A stretch of 64,000 nucleotides of DNA from Azadirachta indica (taxonomy: Eukaryota > Streptophyta > Magnoliopsida > Sapindales > Meliaceae): positions 1,881,182 through 1,945,181 of the forward strand of contig CM040445.1 of NCBI GenBank assembly GCA_022749755.1, written 5' to 3'. This document shows positions 44,018-54,872 of this stretch, piece by piece (position 1 is the stretch's first letter; each line of letters opens with the position of its first letter). Below the pieces are notes generated by a model, which saw only the letters and a program-made list of their open reading frames with translations, searched no databases and was not told where the DNA came from. A program made the translations under genes and the position numbers.

Positions 44018-45021
44018 CATGGACACGGTGGGATTTTTTCATTTTTAAATCTTCTGTCACATCAATTTTGCCTTTGAATCTGCTTTTACAGCATGGGTTG
44101 AGAAAGCACCTTATTCCCACTCCAGTAAGCGAAGGCATATATATATCTACTAATTTACTCCCAACCATAGAATCGCCTTATCTTTTTTGTGGCTAATACT
44201 TTAAGCCAAAGACATTTGTCTTTGATTTTTAGTCAAGAAAATATGTCCTTGACGCATTGAGAGCGTCAAATGGGAATCAAAATACTTTTTCTACTTAAAA
44301 AAATTGGCAATGAAAAATGCCCATGTGGGTTTTTGTTTTTCTTCCCAAGAAGCTAATATAAAAGAAAGAACAGTTCAGTTGAGAAACTGAGAATCTGATC
44401 ACTTGGGTACGACTACTAGGGCTTGCCAATATCCTCCTTTTCCCTGGTTTTGTCGTTGGCTTGGGCTTCATATGGACCTCAAAATGGATTTTAAATCACC
44501 AACCCAGTTATCAATGAACATATTCTGGGCCCTTAATATAATTGAATTAATTAATATTTCTGGTTTTCGAATTGTAAATATCCAAGGATTTTTTAAATGA
44601 AACGTATACTAGGAACAAGGGTGAGAACTGAGAAGGCTGACGATAACGAGTCAACTGATCAATGTTACGTGGCCGATCAGTTGTACTGTCAGTCATTTCC
44701 ATGAAAACTTGTGGTCTTCCCTTCACAACTACTTCAACATCTGTCTCATATAATTTCTCCCCGCGGTCTCTGTTCCATCAGATTCTCTTCTGTCGTGGTC
44801 AAAAGTAACGGTGAGGAGTACTTTTCATTCCCTGCTCTAGCTAGTTTGATTCAAGAATCAGTAATTAGCTCTGAAGGTTCTGTATTTTCCTGACCTTTTC
44901 GTTTCCTTTCTTCATTGGCCGATAAATCTTAAAGTTAAAAAAAAAAAAAAAAAAAAAATTCTTGTTTGGTTTGTGGGTGGTGCAGTATTAAGTTAGCAGC
45001 GTAGAGAGGGAATTCAAAGAG
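44018..45021. other. Upstream regions of copy 3 (minus) and the R3-MYB gene (plus)
   Basis: Divergent upstream region. The left part is the duplicated promoter of copy 3. The right part should hold exon 1 of the R3-MYB gene but I find no coding exon there. There is an A-run at 44938-44958 and a CAG acceptor at 44983-44985. The frame at 44711-44893 has no family similarity. Confidence 0.5.
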
Positions 45022-45902
45022 ATGACTCAACAGGAAGAAGACTTCATTTACAGGACGCATAGACTGGTTGGAGACTACTGGTGAATAATGAAATTTGTCT
45101 TCAAATTTAGACTTCTTAATTTATACCATTTTTCCAAGTTGAACTTCATATTTGAACCCCAGACACTATGATTAATATTCGTCCACCTTCATGATTGTTA
45201 TAAGTCTGCATGAGATATCCATAGCGAGAGATGACCAGAAAATAACTGAATTAAAAGAGATCAGTCATCTTTACTGTGAAAGATCAAAGAAGAAACATTA
45301 ACAAGGAGTGCAAAACCAGAGAAATAGTTGCATGCTTGCAAGGCTTTCAGGTCGCACTATATATATATATATATATATATGTAACACGCAAAAACGCCAC
45401 ACTAATTCACATACAACAGCTTGAATATTTAGGACCTTTGAATAAAATATAGTATGTGTTTTATTTATTTATCTTTTATCTCATTACTATTATGATCACT
45501 AACATAATTAGTTACTTTCAAAATAAATTATATGTGACAATTTATTAGAAAGAACTAAAAATAATGTAATGTAATATATCTGTTCAATTTAATTTTTTTA
45601 GCTAAAGTATCATTAATTCAAGTTCCAAAAGTTATTACTTGATGGTTAATCTTTTATACATGGAATTGATGTCTGTAGTAAATCCTACAGAGATACGAAG
45701 ATTAAATGTTTTTTAATTTCAGGACTAAACTCAATCCGGGATATTAATTAATGGCTTTAAATGAGGAGAAACACCGCCTAGCTCTTATCAGCACATTAAT
45801 TAATTTAGTTTAGAGATGAGCTGATGCCAAAAGCAGTTTAAAAATAATAATAATAATTAGAAAAAAATGTATTCTTCTTACAGCCATCCATAAATATCAA
45901 AC

Positions 45903-45936
<34 letters not shown>

Positions 45937-46195
45937 TAAGAGATGCGACATTTAAACATGTAGAACGAGTGATATGATTAATGTAACAACTGTAGTACGT
46001 CTTGATTAAAGACCAGCTTGACTCTCTCCTCAATTTGGAAATTATTTAGCCGACGAGATCATATTTGTCTCATGAACTATATATTAGAAATTTATAAATA
46101 ACTGTAATTAGATGAATTTTAACAGGTGGGATTTAATTGCTGGGCGTAAAGCAGATGAAATAGAGAGGTTTTGGATAATGAAACACGGTCAATAG
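45022..46195 (+). CDS. Minimal, degenerate CPC/TRY-type R3-MYB
   Basis: Two exons, 45022-45080 and 46126-46195, join to 42 codons. The product begins MTQQEEDFIYRTHRLVGDYW and continues WDLIAGRKADEIERFWIMKHG, the single MYB repeat of CAPRICE/TRIPTYCHON-type factors that repress trichome formation and promote root hairs. Three oddities: the family's EVSS stretch lies just upstream in frame (VSSVEREFKEM) but the Glu codon is TAA, so translation can only begin at 45022; one extra residue at the splice junction (GDYWWDL against GDRWDL); and loss of the four residues IPGR between the second and third helices. The bHLH-binding signature cannot be judged safely with a truncated N-terminus. It could be a decaying gene or a very short regulatory peptide. 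Confidence 0.65.
45081..46125 (+). other. Intron of the R3-MYB gene
   Basis: 1045-bp GT-AG intron, AT-rich, with TA repeats at 45359-45379 and a GT/AT microsatellite at 45904-45936. Confidence 0.6.
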
Positions 46196-46459
46196 TATTT
46201 GCTGAGAAAAAGAAAATATAATTACAAGCCCAAAAAATCCTCAAGTGCAAGTGCAACTCCTGTGTAATTAATTAATTATCTGCAGATCCTTAATCTTGTT
46301 TAATAATTCTTGTTGAACAGGTATATTACATTATTACCCTCCATTTTGGCTTTCATTTGTGTGTCGCGTACTACCTTAATAAATAATAGCTAGTTTGTTA
46401 GTTAAGTGTGATTAATTAGAATTATCTGCATACATAGAGTAAGACAGAATATATATATA

Positions 46460-48020
46460 TATATATATGGAAAATTTAATATCATTTGTTAATAGAATTA
46501 GCAATTAAATATATTTTTTATTCTTATTAACCAATATAATTTAATTTAATTAAAAAAAACAGAAAAGAAAGAAATTTTTTTTAATTATTTTTATTTGTAA
46601 TATGTATAACGTGTATTTATTGTTTATATTTTTATTTTTTTTTTATATATTTTTTAAAAAATATAATAAATTAACATAATTTTTATTCTTATAATAATAT
46701 TTTTATTTAATTATTAAAAAAATTTTAAAACATATTTTAACGTTTATTCTTATAGTAATATTTTTATTTAAGAGATTATATTAAATTTATTATATTTTCT
46801 TAAGAAAAATTATGAAAATATAAAAAAATAAAAAAAATTTAGTATCATTTGTTAATAGAATTAATAATTAGATATATTTTATATTTTTATTAACCAATAT
46901 AATTTAATTTTAATTAAAAAATAGAAAAAAAAATAAAATTTTGATTATTTTTATTTGTAATATATATGTATATATTTATTGTGTATATTTTTATGTATTT
47001 AAAAATAATAATAAATTTAGCATAATTTTTTAAATAAATATATTACATTTAAAAATAAAACTTTAAAAAATATTGCAATTAAATATTTATTATTTTAAAA
47101 GTGAAAGTAAAAGATTAGAAATATTTTAACATATGATTATGACTTATCTCATTATTTAAATTTTTTTAATAATTGTATATTTAAAATTTTTTTTTATTAA
47201 AAAAAAAAATAAAAAATTTTATTTATTCTTGAATATATTGTGAAAAAATATTAAAAATATATAAAAAATATAAATAAAAATATAAACAATAAATACATGT
47301 TACATATATATATATATTACAAATAAAACTAATCAAAAATTTTCTTCTTTTTCTATTTTTTAATTAAAATTAAATTGTATTGGTTAATAAGAATATAAAA
47401 TATATTTAATTATTAATTCTATTAACAAATGACACTAGCTTTTTTTTATTTATATTTTCATAATTTTTCTGAAGAAAATATAATAAATTTAATATAATCT
47501 TTTAAATAAAAATATTAATATAATAATAAAATATTAAAATATAATTTAAAATTCTTTTAACAATTAAATATCAAATTAATTGCAGAAAAAAGAAAAAAAA
47601 AAGATATAAATATTTTAACATGAGTTTAAAATATTTTAATATGAGTTTAATCTAACTCATTGTTTAAATTTTTTTAATAATATTTTATTTTTCAGATTTT
47701 CTATTAAAATAACAAATTAAGAATGTATTTACCCTTGAGTATATTATGAAAAAAAAATATTAAATATGAACTAATTTGTTATATTTAAAAAAATTATATT
47801 GTGAAAAATATTAAAATAAGAAGTAAAGTGTTATATTAAAATAAAATATATATCAAAGTATTATTATATAAAAGATGAGAGATACGAATGATAATAAATT
47901 AACTGGTAAACTGAGGAAAATAAAAGTTTAAGAGGTATCTGCCTATTTATTCAAACGTCAGGGGTATCTATTTTTTCTCGAGTATCAGCGGGTATTTGTT
48001 TATTAGGCTAAATATGGGAA
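46460..48020 (-). repeat. AT-rich dispersed repeat block, copy 2, with internal inverted repeats
   Basis: About 1.5 kb of A/T-rich DNA in several nested copies of one motif. The phrase TATCATTTGTTAATAGAATT opens direct copies at about 46470 and 46839, and its reverse complement (AATTCTATTAACAAATGACA) closes an inverted copy at about 47416-47440. This makes a roughly 0.95-kb inverted-repeat structure (46470-47440). The adjacent part (47450-48020) corresponds to the 12.73-13.7 kb block in reverse orientation. No coding capacity; probably layered insertions of one non-autonomous family. Confidence 0.6.
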
Positions 48021-49227
48021 AAAATATCAATTTTCCTATATATATATATATATGTATATATTCACTGTAGTATGAACAATATGGACGCTGAAAATTGCTA
48101 TATAATATAATCATACAACTACGTACTGTTGTTAAGAGCTTCGTGGGATCTGAAACGACAGCGTTCATGTCTTACTATTACAAGTCAACAACCTAGAAGT
48201 TCCTAGCTTGATGCACTAATTCAGCTTCTGGAATGGGTCACCCTTTCACACTTCCAATTTTTTTCCACAAATACGCGTTTTTTTGAAAACCAAGTCCAAA
48301 AGAGAACGAAATTTTCATGTGATTGTCATAAAAATATAACATTTTATAGTTATATATATTTAGTACTATAACGACCAAAACTTGATTCGCTCACTCCATT
48401 TCTCGGCGGGTTCATTTTCAATACTAATTAGATATTTTGTTGACCTATATATAATTATATTGCTTAATTAGGCTTTATAATTAATTATCTATTATTTATT
48501 TATTTACTGTTTGACTGGGTCGTTGAACAAAATTATAATATTCCACCAAACATCGTTTATCAAAGTGCAGATAGGTTTAGTGGTCTTACAGTATCATTAA
48601 TAATTATATTTTATCCCTAAACTAAATTATCATGAACTTTTGGTCAGAGCAATAAAAATTTACATGATTTTTTCTGAATTGTGAATGTTCGTGCATGAGA
48701 ATTATCACAAATTTTTTTAACAAATCACCTAAGTCCGGTGATTTTTCTTAGCATAGGCTTGATTTCCTATAAATTAATTTGGACGCACATCTTTTAACGG
48801 CAACGAAATAAAAATAACGTACGTTAAAAATAATAATTGTAGAAAAAAAAAAAAACAACTATGCAATTTTTTTTACATTCGATTTTCTTTTCATCTTAAT
48901 TTACCTCTATCTAATTAAACTATATAATATTCAACAGAGAAGATTCATGTTACAAGTAAGATGAATTCTAGAAGTGGTATATTCAATCACTTAGCGCATG
49001 CACTTTAGATGATTAAATTTAATTAATTAATTAATTAATTGACTGAGTCCACGTTCAAAGCTTTCCAGAAAAAGCTAACGATGTTAATCCCCACCCCTAT
49101 AAACATCAGCTTGCGCAAGAGGATTGATGTCATTTTTGTATCAAAACGCAAAGCAGTAACAAACGCGGAAATAAGGTTTGAAATTTCTGTCTACATTATT
49201 CCATTGGTCTATCTCTGACTTTCATAG

Positions 49228-49265
<38 letters not shown>

Positions 49266-50307
49266 ATATTCATTTTCGTAATTCTTCATCCCAATCATCA
49301 CGTAAGGGACAAAATTTTAAAAAATATTTATAAACGGATAATTGGGATAATAACATCCAGATGTCTCTCTTTTCATGTTTCCCAAATAAGGACCGTTCAT
49401 TTATTTATACTTCTTGACTTTCAGTAAAATAACTAAATTATTTTTAATAATGAATTTGGACATTAGTTGCTATTAAAGGGCATTTGACGTAATAGGAATA
49501 GAGTAGTTGCCATCTAAATTCTAGATCACAAATTCAATCTTTTAATAGCTATTGAAATTGTAATTTCAATCGTATCATATCTAAGAATATGTATATTATT
49601 CTCCATTTTCGCTTTAAATGAGATAAATTGCTCATTTACGTTAAAATAATCCCACCACATTGAGAAAATGTTTTAAGTACTTATCTGGTACAAATGGATA
49701 ATCCTGATTTTATATGAAAAAAATGAAGCAATTTTGGGACCTGGAAGTTATTATCCAAGGAGAACAAATTACGCCTTCAAATGAGAAATGGTAACAATGT
49801 AGGGATCTTGATGTTATTAAACAGGGTAGAATTGGTCAACATTTGGACCTCCACCAGAAGCCACACTCTCACTGTCTACTTCTCATATGACCAAAGACCA
49901 GTCCATGCTGAAAAACTCGCTTTCCCAGTCAAACTTCAAAGTTTCTACATTCCAATCTCACTTCTCCTTTAAATTGCAAAGCTTCACTTTTCTTCTTTAA
50001 AACCAACACCAACTTCACTCTTCTTCGTTTCAAAGCAACAAGCGTTAACTCTCTATATTATCTTTTCTCCTGGAATACAAAGTTGCAGTACAAACCAAAT
50101 TCTATCTCATTCCATGATTGTGGCTTCTTACTCCTCAAAATTCTGGCCTTTTCATTGCATTTCTCGCTTCCACTTCTGCTACTCAGTGAAAAGCTACCAT
50201 CTGCTTCTTGACGACCTATTATATCCAGTATAGAACATGTTAGAGCTCATATAAATTTCAAGTACACGAGTTTTTGGTGGTTATCCGTACTGAGACAGTG
50301 ATTAAAA
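48021..50307. other. Intergenic region and WRKY promoter
   Basis: No gene supported. A CT microsatellite spans about 49231-49261. Canonical W-box cores TTGAC(C/T), either strand, occur at 48440-48445, 48511-48516, 49039-49044, 49414-49419, 49834-49839 and 49927-49932. The last 400 bp, pyrimidine-rich, are probably the 5' leader. Confidence 0.6.
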
Positions 50308-51738
50308 ATGGAGCCCGGATGGAGCTGGGAGCAGAAGACATTGATCAGTGAGCTGATTGAGGGGATGGAGATGGCGAAACAGTTGAGAGTGAATTTGGTT
50401 GCGGCTTCTTCAGCTGAGACAAGTGAAGCATTAGTTCAGAGGATTTTATCTTCGTATGAAAAGGCTCTACTGATTCTGAAATGGAGTGGTTCAATGGGGC
50501 AGGCTCAAGGCGTGGGAGCAACTTCCGGTGTGCCAGAGTCTCCAATTTCCATCAATGGAAGTCCTCGAAGTGAGGATTTTGATGCGGGTTTTAAGGATAA
50601 TCAGGATCAGCAAGATAGCTCAAAGAAGAGGTGATTTATGATCTCCATGAATATTTATCTTGTTGCTGATGCAAATTTATGGTTTATTTGATACTAGTGA
50701 TTCCTGGAACATTTATAACTTGAAATTGTGCTGCAGGAAGACAATGCCAAGATGGACAGATAAAGTGAAAGTTAACTTTGAGACAGGGCTCGAAGGCCCC
50801 CTGGAGGATGGCTATAGCTGGAGGAAATATGGGCAGAAAGATATACTTGGAGCCAAATATCCCAGGTGATAAGTCACTGCCCTTATCCCATTTTCGCAAG
50901 TGACAGCGTGTGATAAGTACTATTTGTCACAACACCACGTGCACGAACATCAAACACATACACACAATGATTTCCATAAAATTGCCTTGGAATGGAATTT
51001 GTAAACGAAGGATTGTTCATCAGGGAAACATACTTCTCAGAGCATTTTATCTTACAGCAGTTTTACATTTCACCACAAACAAATCTAATTCTGATTTTTG
51101 TTTGGATTTGCAGAAGCTATTATAGATGCACATACAGAAATACACAGAACTGTTGGGCTACAAAACAAGTGCAAAGATCAGATGAAGATCCCACAATATT
51201 TGAAATCACATACAGAGGAAAACACACATGTTTCCATGGCAGTCAAGCAGTTCCACAACCAGCATCACCAGAAAAACATGAACAGAGACTAAACCACCAT
51301 AACAACAATCATCAACTAAAGCAATCACAGGAAATCATCTCAAACTCACGAGCAGGCCTGGGCATGAATAATGAGTGCCTGGACAATAAAGAGATAGCAT
51401 CTCCTTTCTCCTTTCCATCAACCCCATTTGGATGCATGAAGGGCAATGACCAATGCTTTCCGCCTTTAATGCTTGATGAGAACAATTTCTCGGGTGGGTT
51501 CTCATCATCCTTTATACCTCCTTCCCAAGCCGAATCAAACTATTATTTCATTTCACCAAACCGGATGAACAACTTTGGAGATGTTCATAATTTGCATCGA
51601 TCAGAATCTGATCTTCCTGAGCTACAATCAGCCAACAATTCAGCTGCCAACTCTCCAATTTTGAACTTGGATTTCTCCCTTGATCCAGCAGAAATTGATC
51701 CAAACTTTCCATTTGATCCAGCAGGATTTTCATTCTAA
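50308..51738 (+). CDS. Group III WRKY transcription factor
   Basis: Nuclear DNA-binding protein recognising W-boxes, related to the WRKY30/41/46/53 group of defence and senescence regulators. Exons 50308-50630, 50737-50865 and 51114-51738 give 358 aa. The N-terminal helix (LISELIEGMEMAKQL) and QRILSSYEKALLILK are typical of group III. The single domain has WRKYGQK (136-142) and the C2HC finger C156-x7-C164-x23-H188-x-C190, which defines group III. The intron after the arginine of AKYPR (151) is the conserved WRKY-domain intron. The C-terminus is Ser/Asn-rich and ends in an acidic NLDFSLDPAEIDPNFPFDP, a likely activation region. The ATG at 50308 is the first in frame. Several W-boxes lie upstream, so auto- or cross-regulation is plausible. 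Confidence 0.93.
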
Positions 51739-52512
51739 TTATATTTCAATGTAGAAACAATAAGAATAAAGCTGAATTTAGAATTTTGGCAGTACCTTAC
51801 CTGATTAGCTTGCACCACGAGGAGAAAGGGGAAGGCAGAAATTAGTTAAGTAATTTCACTTGTAAGCTTTCGACTTTGTTCATCAAGGGCAGGTTTAATA
51901 AATTTGATATGCAAATGCTGCATAACTTTCGGCAAATAGTGTAGCAGTATTTAGGACATGGGTGAAGGGTAAATATAGCTTTAGTCAGTGCCTGTTTCAA
52001 GAGACGCTAATAAATCATACAGGATGTTTCAAAATAACATCCAATGCAAGCAACCCCTAAAATTCATTGGCCGAGCAAATTCAATAAGAATGCAAAACTT
52101 GTACATTTCAATTTGATTCTAACAAGATGTTCAACTAAATTGTATCTTGTTCAATGTATGGAATCGAAGTGAGATTCTACAACGATCACTCTAAGAAAAT
52201 TACAAAAACTACATAAAACTTCGAATAAAAATTTATAGAAAAGCAACAAGAAAATGAATTACACATATAATTCTCCACCCAAGCTCATAATCATATTAAG
52301 TTATGAACGATTTGTACAAATCGAGTCAATAACAATGTGCTCATAGTAAATGAAGACTAGTTAACAATGTGGTCGAAGATGAGCAGAGGATGACAATTCC
52401 TGAAAACATTAAAAAAAAAAGAACTCCATTTTGAACTGAGAAAACAGAGAAGGACCATAGTACTAAGATTTAATTTAATAATAATAAATAAGCTAATAAT
52501 ATAGACCTGTAG
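51739..52512. other. Convergent 3' flanks of the WRKY and DUF3593-like genes
   Basis: AT-rich 3' flanks with AATAAA-like strings; no gene seen. Confidence 0.55.
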
Positions 52513-53323
52513 CTAGATGGAACGCTTCTTCTCTTTGACTCCTGGTGCAACATTTGATGTGCTTCCTTTTGCATCTGCAGCTTTTCTAAGAGCTTGTCTC
52601 AACCCCAACACAATGAATAAATTGGTCAGAGCGAGAAGTGACTCAGCTCCGCCGTGTAACCAGTCAACATTAGACAAGGAAGTGCCATATTTCACCTTTG
52701 CTGTCCAAAACACACATAAATATCAGATTCACCGTCCACAGATGGGCATAAAATTATTGCTCAACGTTAAGAAGTTACCATAAATTCCAGCTGGGACTAT
52801 TCAATACAGAGGTGGGCATCACAGACAAAAGTGGAAGAAAGCATTAGACTAGCAAAAAACGAAGCTTTTTACATCAATGGAAAGGTAGAATAGTAGAACA
52901 AATTCAAGAAGAATTACATTATGCGAAAACAAAAATTTCATCCAAACGAGAAACAAACAGATACTCACTGGTGGCACCAACGAAGGCGAGCAAGAAGTAG
53001 AAACCAAAGAGAGTAAGCTTAGGAGCAGACTTAGATTTAGTGATGAAGTACAAGAAACCGAGGTAAGGAAACAAAGAAAATGCAAAAAGCTGTGAAGCTA
53101 TGCTTTCGGAGTCAATGTTGGGTGCCCATGGATCCACTGGCAGTAACCATCCGTAAGCTTTGGTATTTGCTCTATTCATGTTACGGACGAGCCTTCTTCC
53201 CCTGCAGCAATTGAATGGATTTGTTTGTTGAATTTGCAGGAAAGAAAAAGAAACCGGAAAGGTAGCAGAAATTAAAGAAGTGGGCATAAGTTGCCATTGT
53301 GGATGCAAACAACTGATCGCCAT
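52513..53323 (-). CDS. Plastid-type small membrane protein (DUF3593-like)
   Basis: Three exons, 52969-53323, 52779-52796 (an 18-nt micro-exon) and 52513-52700, join in frame to 186 aa. The first 60 residues are rich in Ser, Thr, Phe and Arg without acidic residues, as in chloroplast transit peptides. Then come SQLFAFSLFPYLGFLYFITKS (membrane segment, 77-97), LTLFGFYFLLAFVGATIPAG (103-122, completed by the micro-exon), KYGTSLSNVDWLHGGAESLL and a third hydrophobic segment, TNLFIVLGLRQALRKA. The YGTSLxNVDWLHGGAES block is shared with plant and cyanobacterial proteins I recall as DUF3593; function unknown, thylakoid or envelope location inferred. Skipping the micro-exon would keep the frame but remove six residues inside a membrane segment. 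Confidence 0.8.
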
Positions 53324-53809
53324 GACTTAGTTTTGCTGTTTATCTATCATTTATGTGGGTGGATTACCGGGCTGAAAGAGTCCCATCAGTCTTTGTGGTG
53401 GCGATGCACTCGAGGGAGCGGTGAAGAGGTTTCTGGCGTTTAACAACGAGAGAAGAACGGTGTCGTTTCCTAGCATAAAACGACATGACGTTTCACTTTA
53501 AACACTCATGTTCGACAAATCGTTTGTTTAAAATCAAGGTGAACTTCAGTCTTCCCCTTTGACCGACCTGCCGTTCTAGCTGAAAACTAAAAGAAGTTCA
53601 GCATCAATGTTGCTTGTGCTTGGTTGTCTTTCCTATTACCTATGTCTTCATTTAAATTGTTCTGCAATCTGCGTCTTCATTGGGCCACACTGGCCGCGCT
53701 ACATGCCTATCTTCGCTTAGATTTACAGAACCTTTTAACAAATTTTTGAAAGATAATTCACCCTCTAAAATATTTGAAAACACTAGCTATTACTCGGTAA
53801 AACTCACTC
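53324..53809. other. Upstream region of the DUF3593-like gene
   Basis: Mixed-composition promoter region; no gene recognised. Confidence 0.5.
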
Positions 53810-54480
53810 ATTTTTTTTGTCGAAGTTGTTTATTTTTTTAAATAAAGTTTAAATATAATTATTTATATATTTATAAATAGCTTATTTTTTAATTTATATT
53901 TAAATATTTATTAAAAATAAATTAATAAAATTAAATTTAAATTTTTAATTTAAAATTAAATAAATAAATATTTAAATAATTTAATATTTTTATTTTTTAA
54001 AAATATCTCTATTTTATTAATTTATTTACTAACAAAATAAAAAATTTAGTTAATTATTTTTGACATATCTCTTCATCTTCTCTATTTATCTTCTCAATCT
54101 TACTTTTTTTATTTTTAATTATTATAATAAATTTATATATTTATATAATTATAAATATATTACAATATATCTTATTATTTTTATTTAATTTTTATTGATC
54201 TTTATATTATCAAATAAAAATTATTTTAAAAAAAATATATCAAACAAATAAATAACGTACATACTAATATAATTCATTTTTTTATCTATTATTATATTAA
54301 TATAATCAAAATTATTATAAATATAAATATATTACTTAAAAAATTATATATGTCAAAATATTAATTTTCATATTTTCAAAACAAACAATTTAATACTTAT
54401 TTTTAAATATTTTAAAATAAAAAAATAAACATATCATTCACATTCAAATTTCAATTAAATTCAAATTTCAGCCGTATTTA
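53810..54480 (-). repeat. AT-rich dispersed repeat family 2, copy 2
   Basis: Reverse-complement counterpart of 29545-30235, alignable over most of its length. It shows the same order of A/T phrases, including TTATTAATTTATTTACTAAC, ATTTTTATTGATCTTTATAT and TAATATAATCAAAATTATTA. No coding capacity. Confidence 0.7.
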
Positions 54481-54872
54481 AACTTAAGACCAAAAAAAAA
54501 ACACAAACACTACTTTACTGCAATTGTGGCTTTAAAACCGCCACCCCTTAAATGAAGCTTAAATCTTAAGTCTAACTATGGTTATTCTGAAAGATTAATC
54601 ACACAACGCCAAAGTGTAAATGACGCCATAATCAGCCAATTTAGTTGTATTCTTGCAATTAGCAGATCCCACAACAGAGATTGGAGAATTAAGAAACAAA
54701 GAAAACTCTCAATAAGGTGGTCATAGATGATCCTGGTTTGTAAACAAGTGATGCAGTCAATTGTCGTATGGAGCAGAGGAAACTTGACAGAAGAAACTAT
54801 GTTCTCTCACAAAATAATCACAGCACCTGCCCCTAAAAGGACCCAAACAGAAATGGCCGCAGGGTGCGGGCG

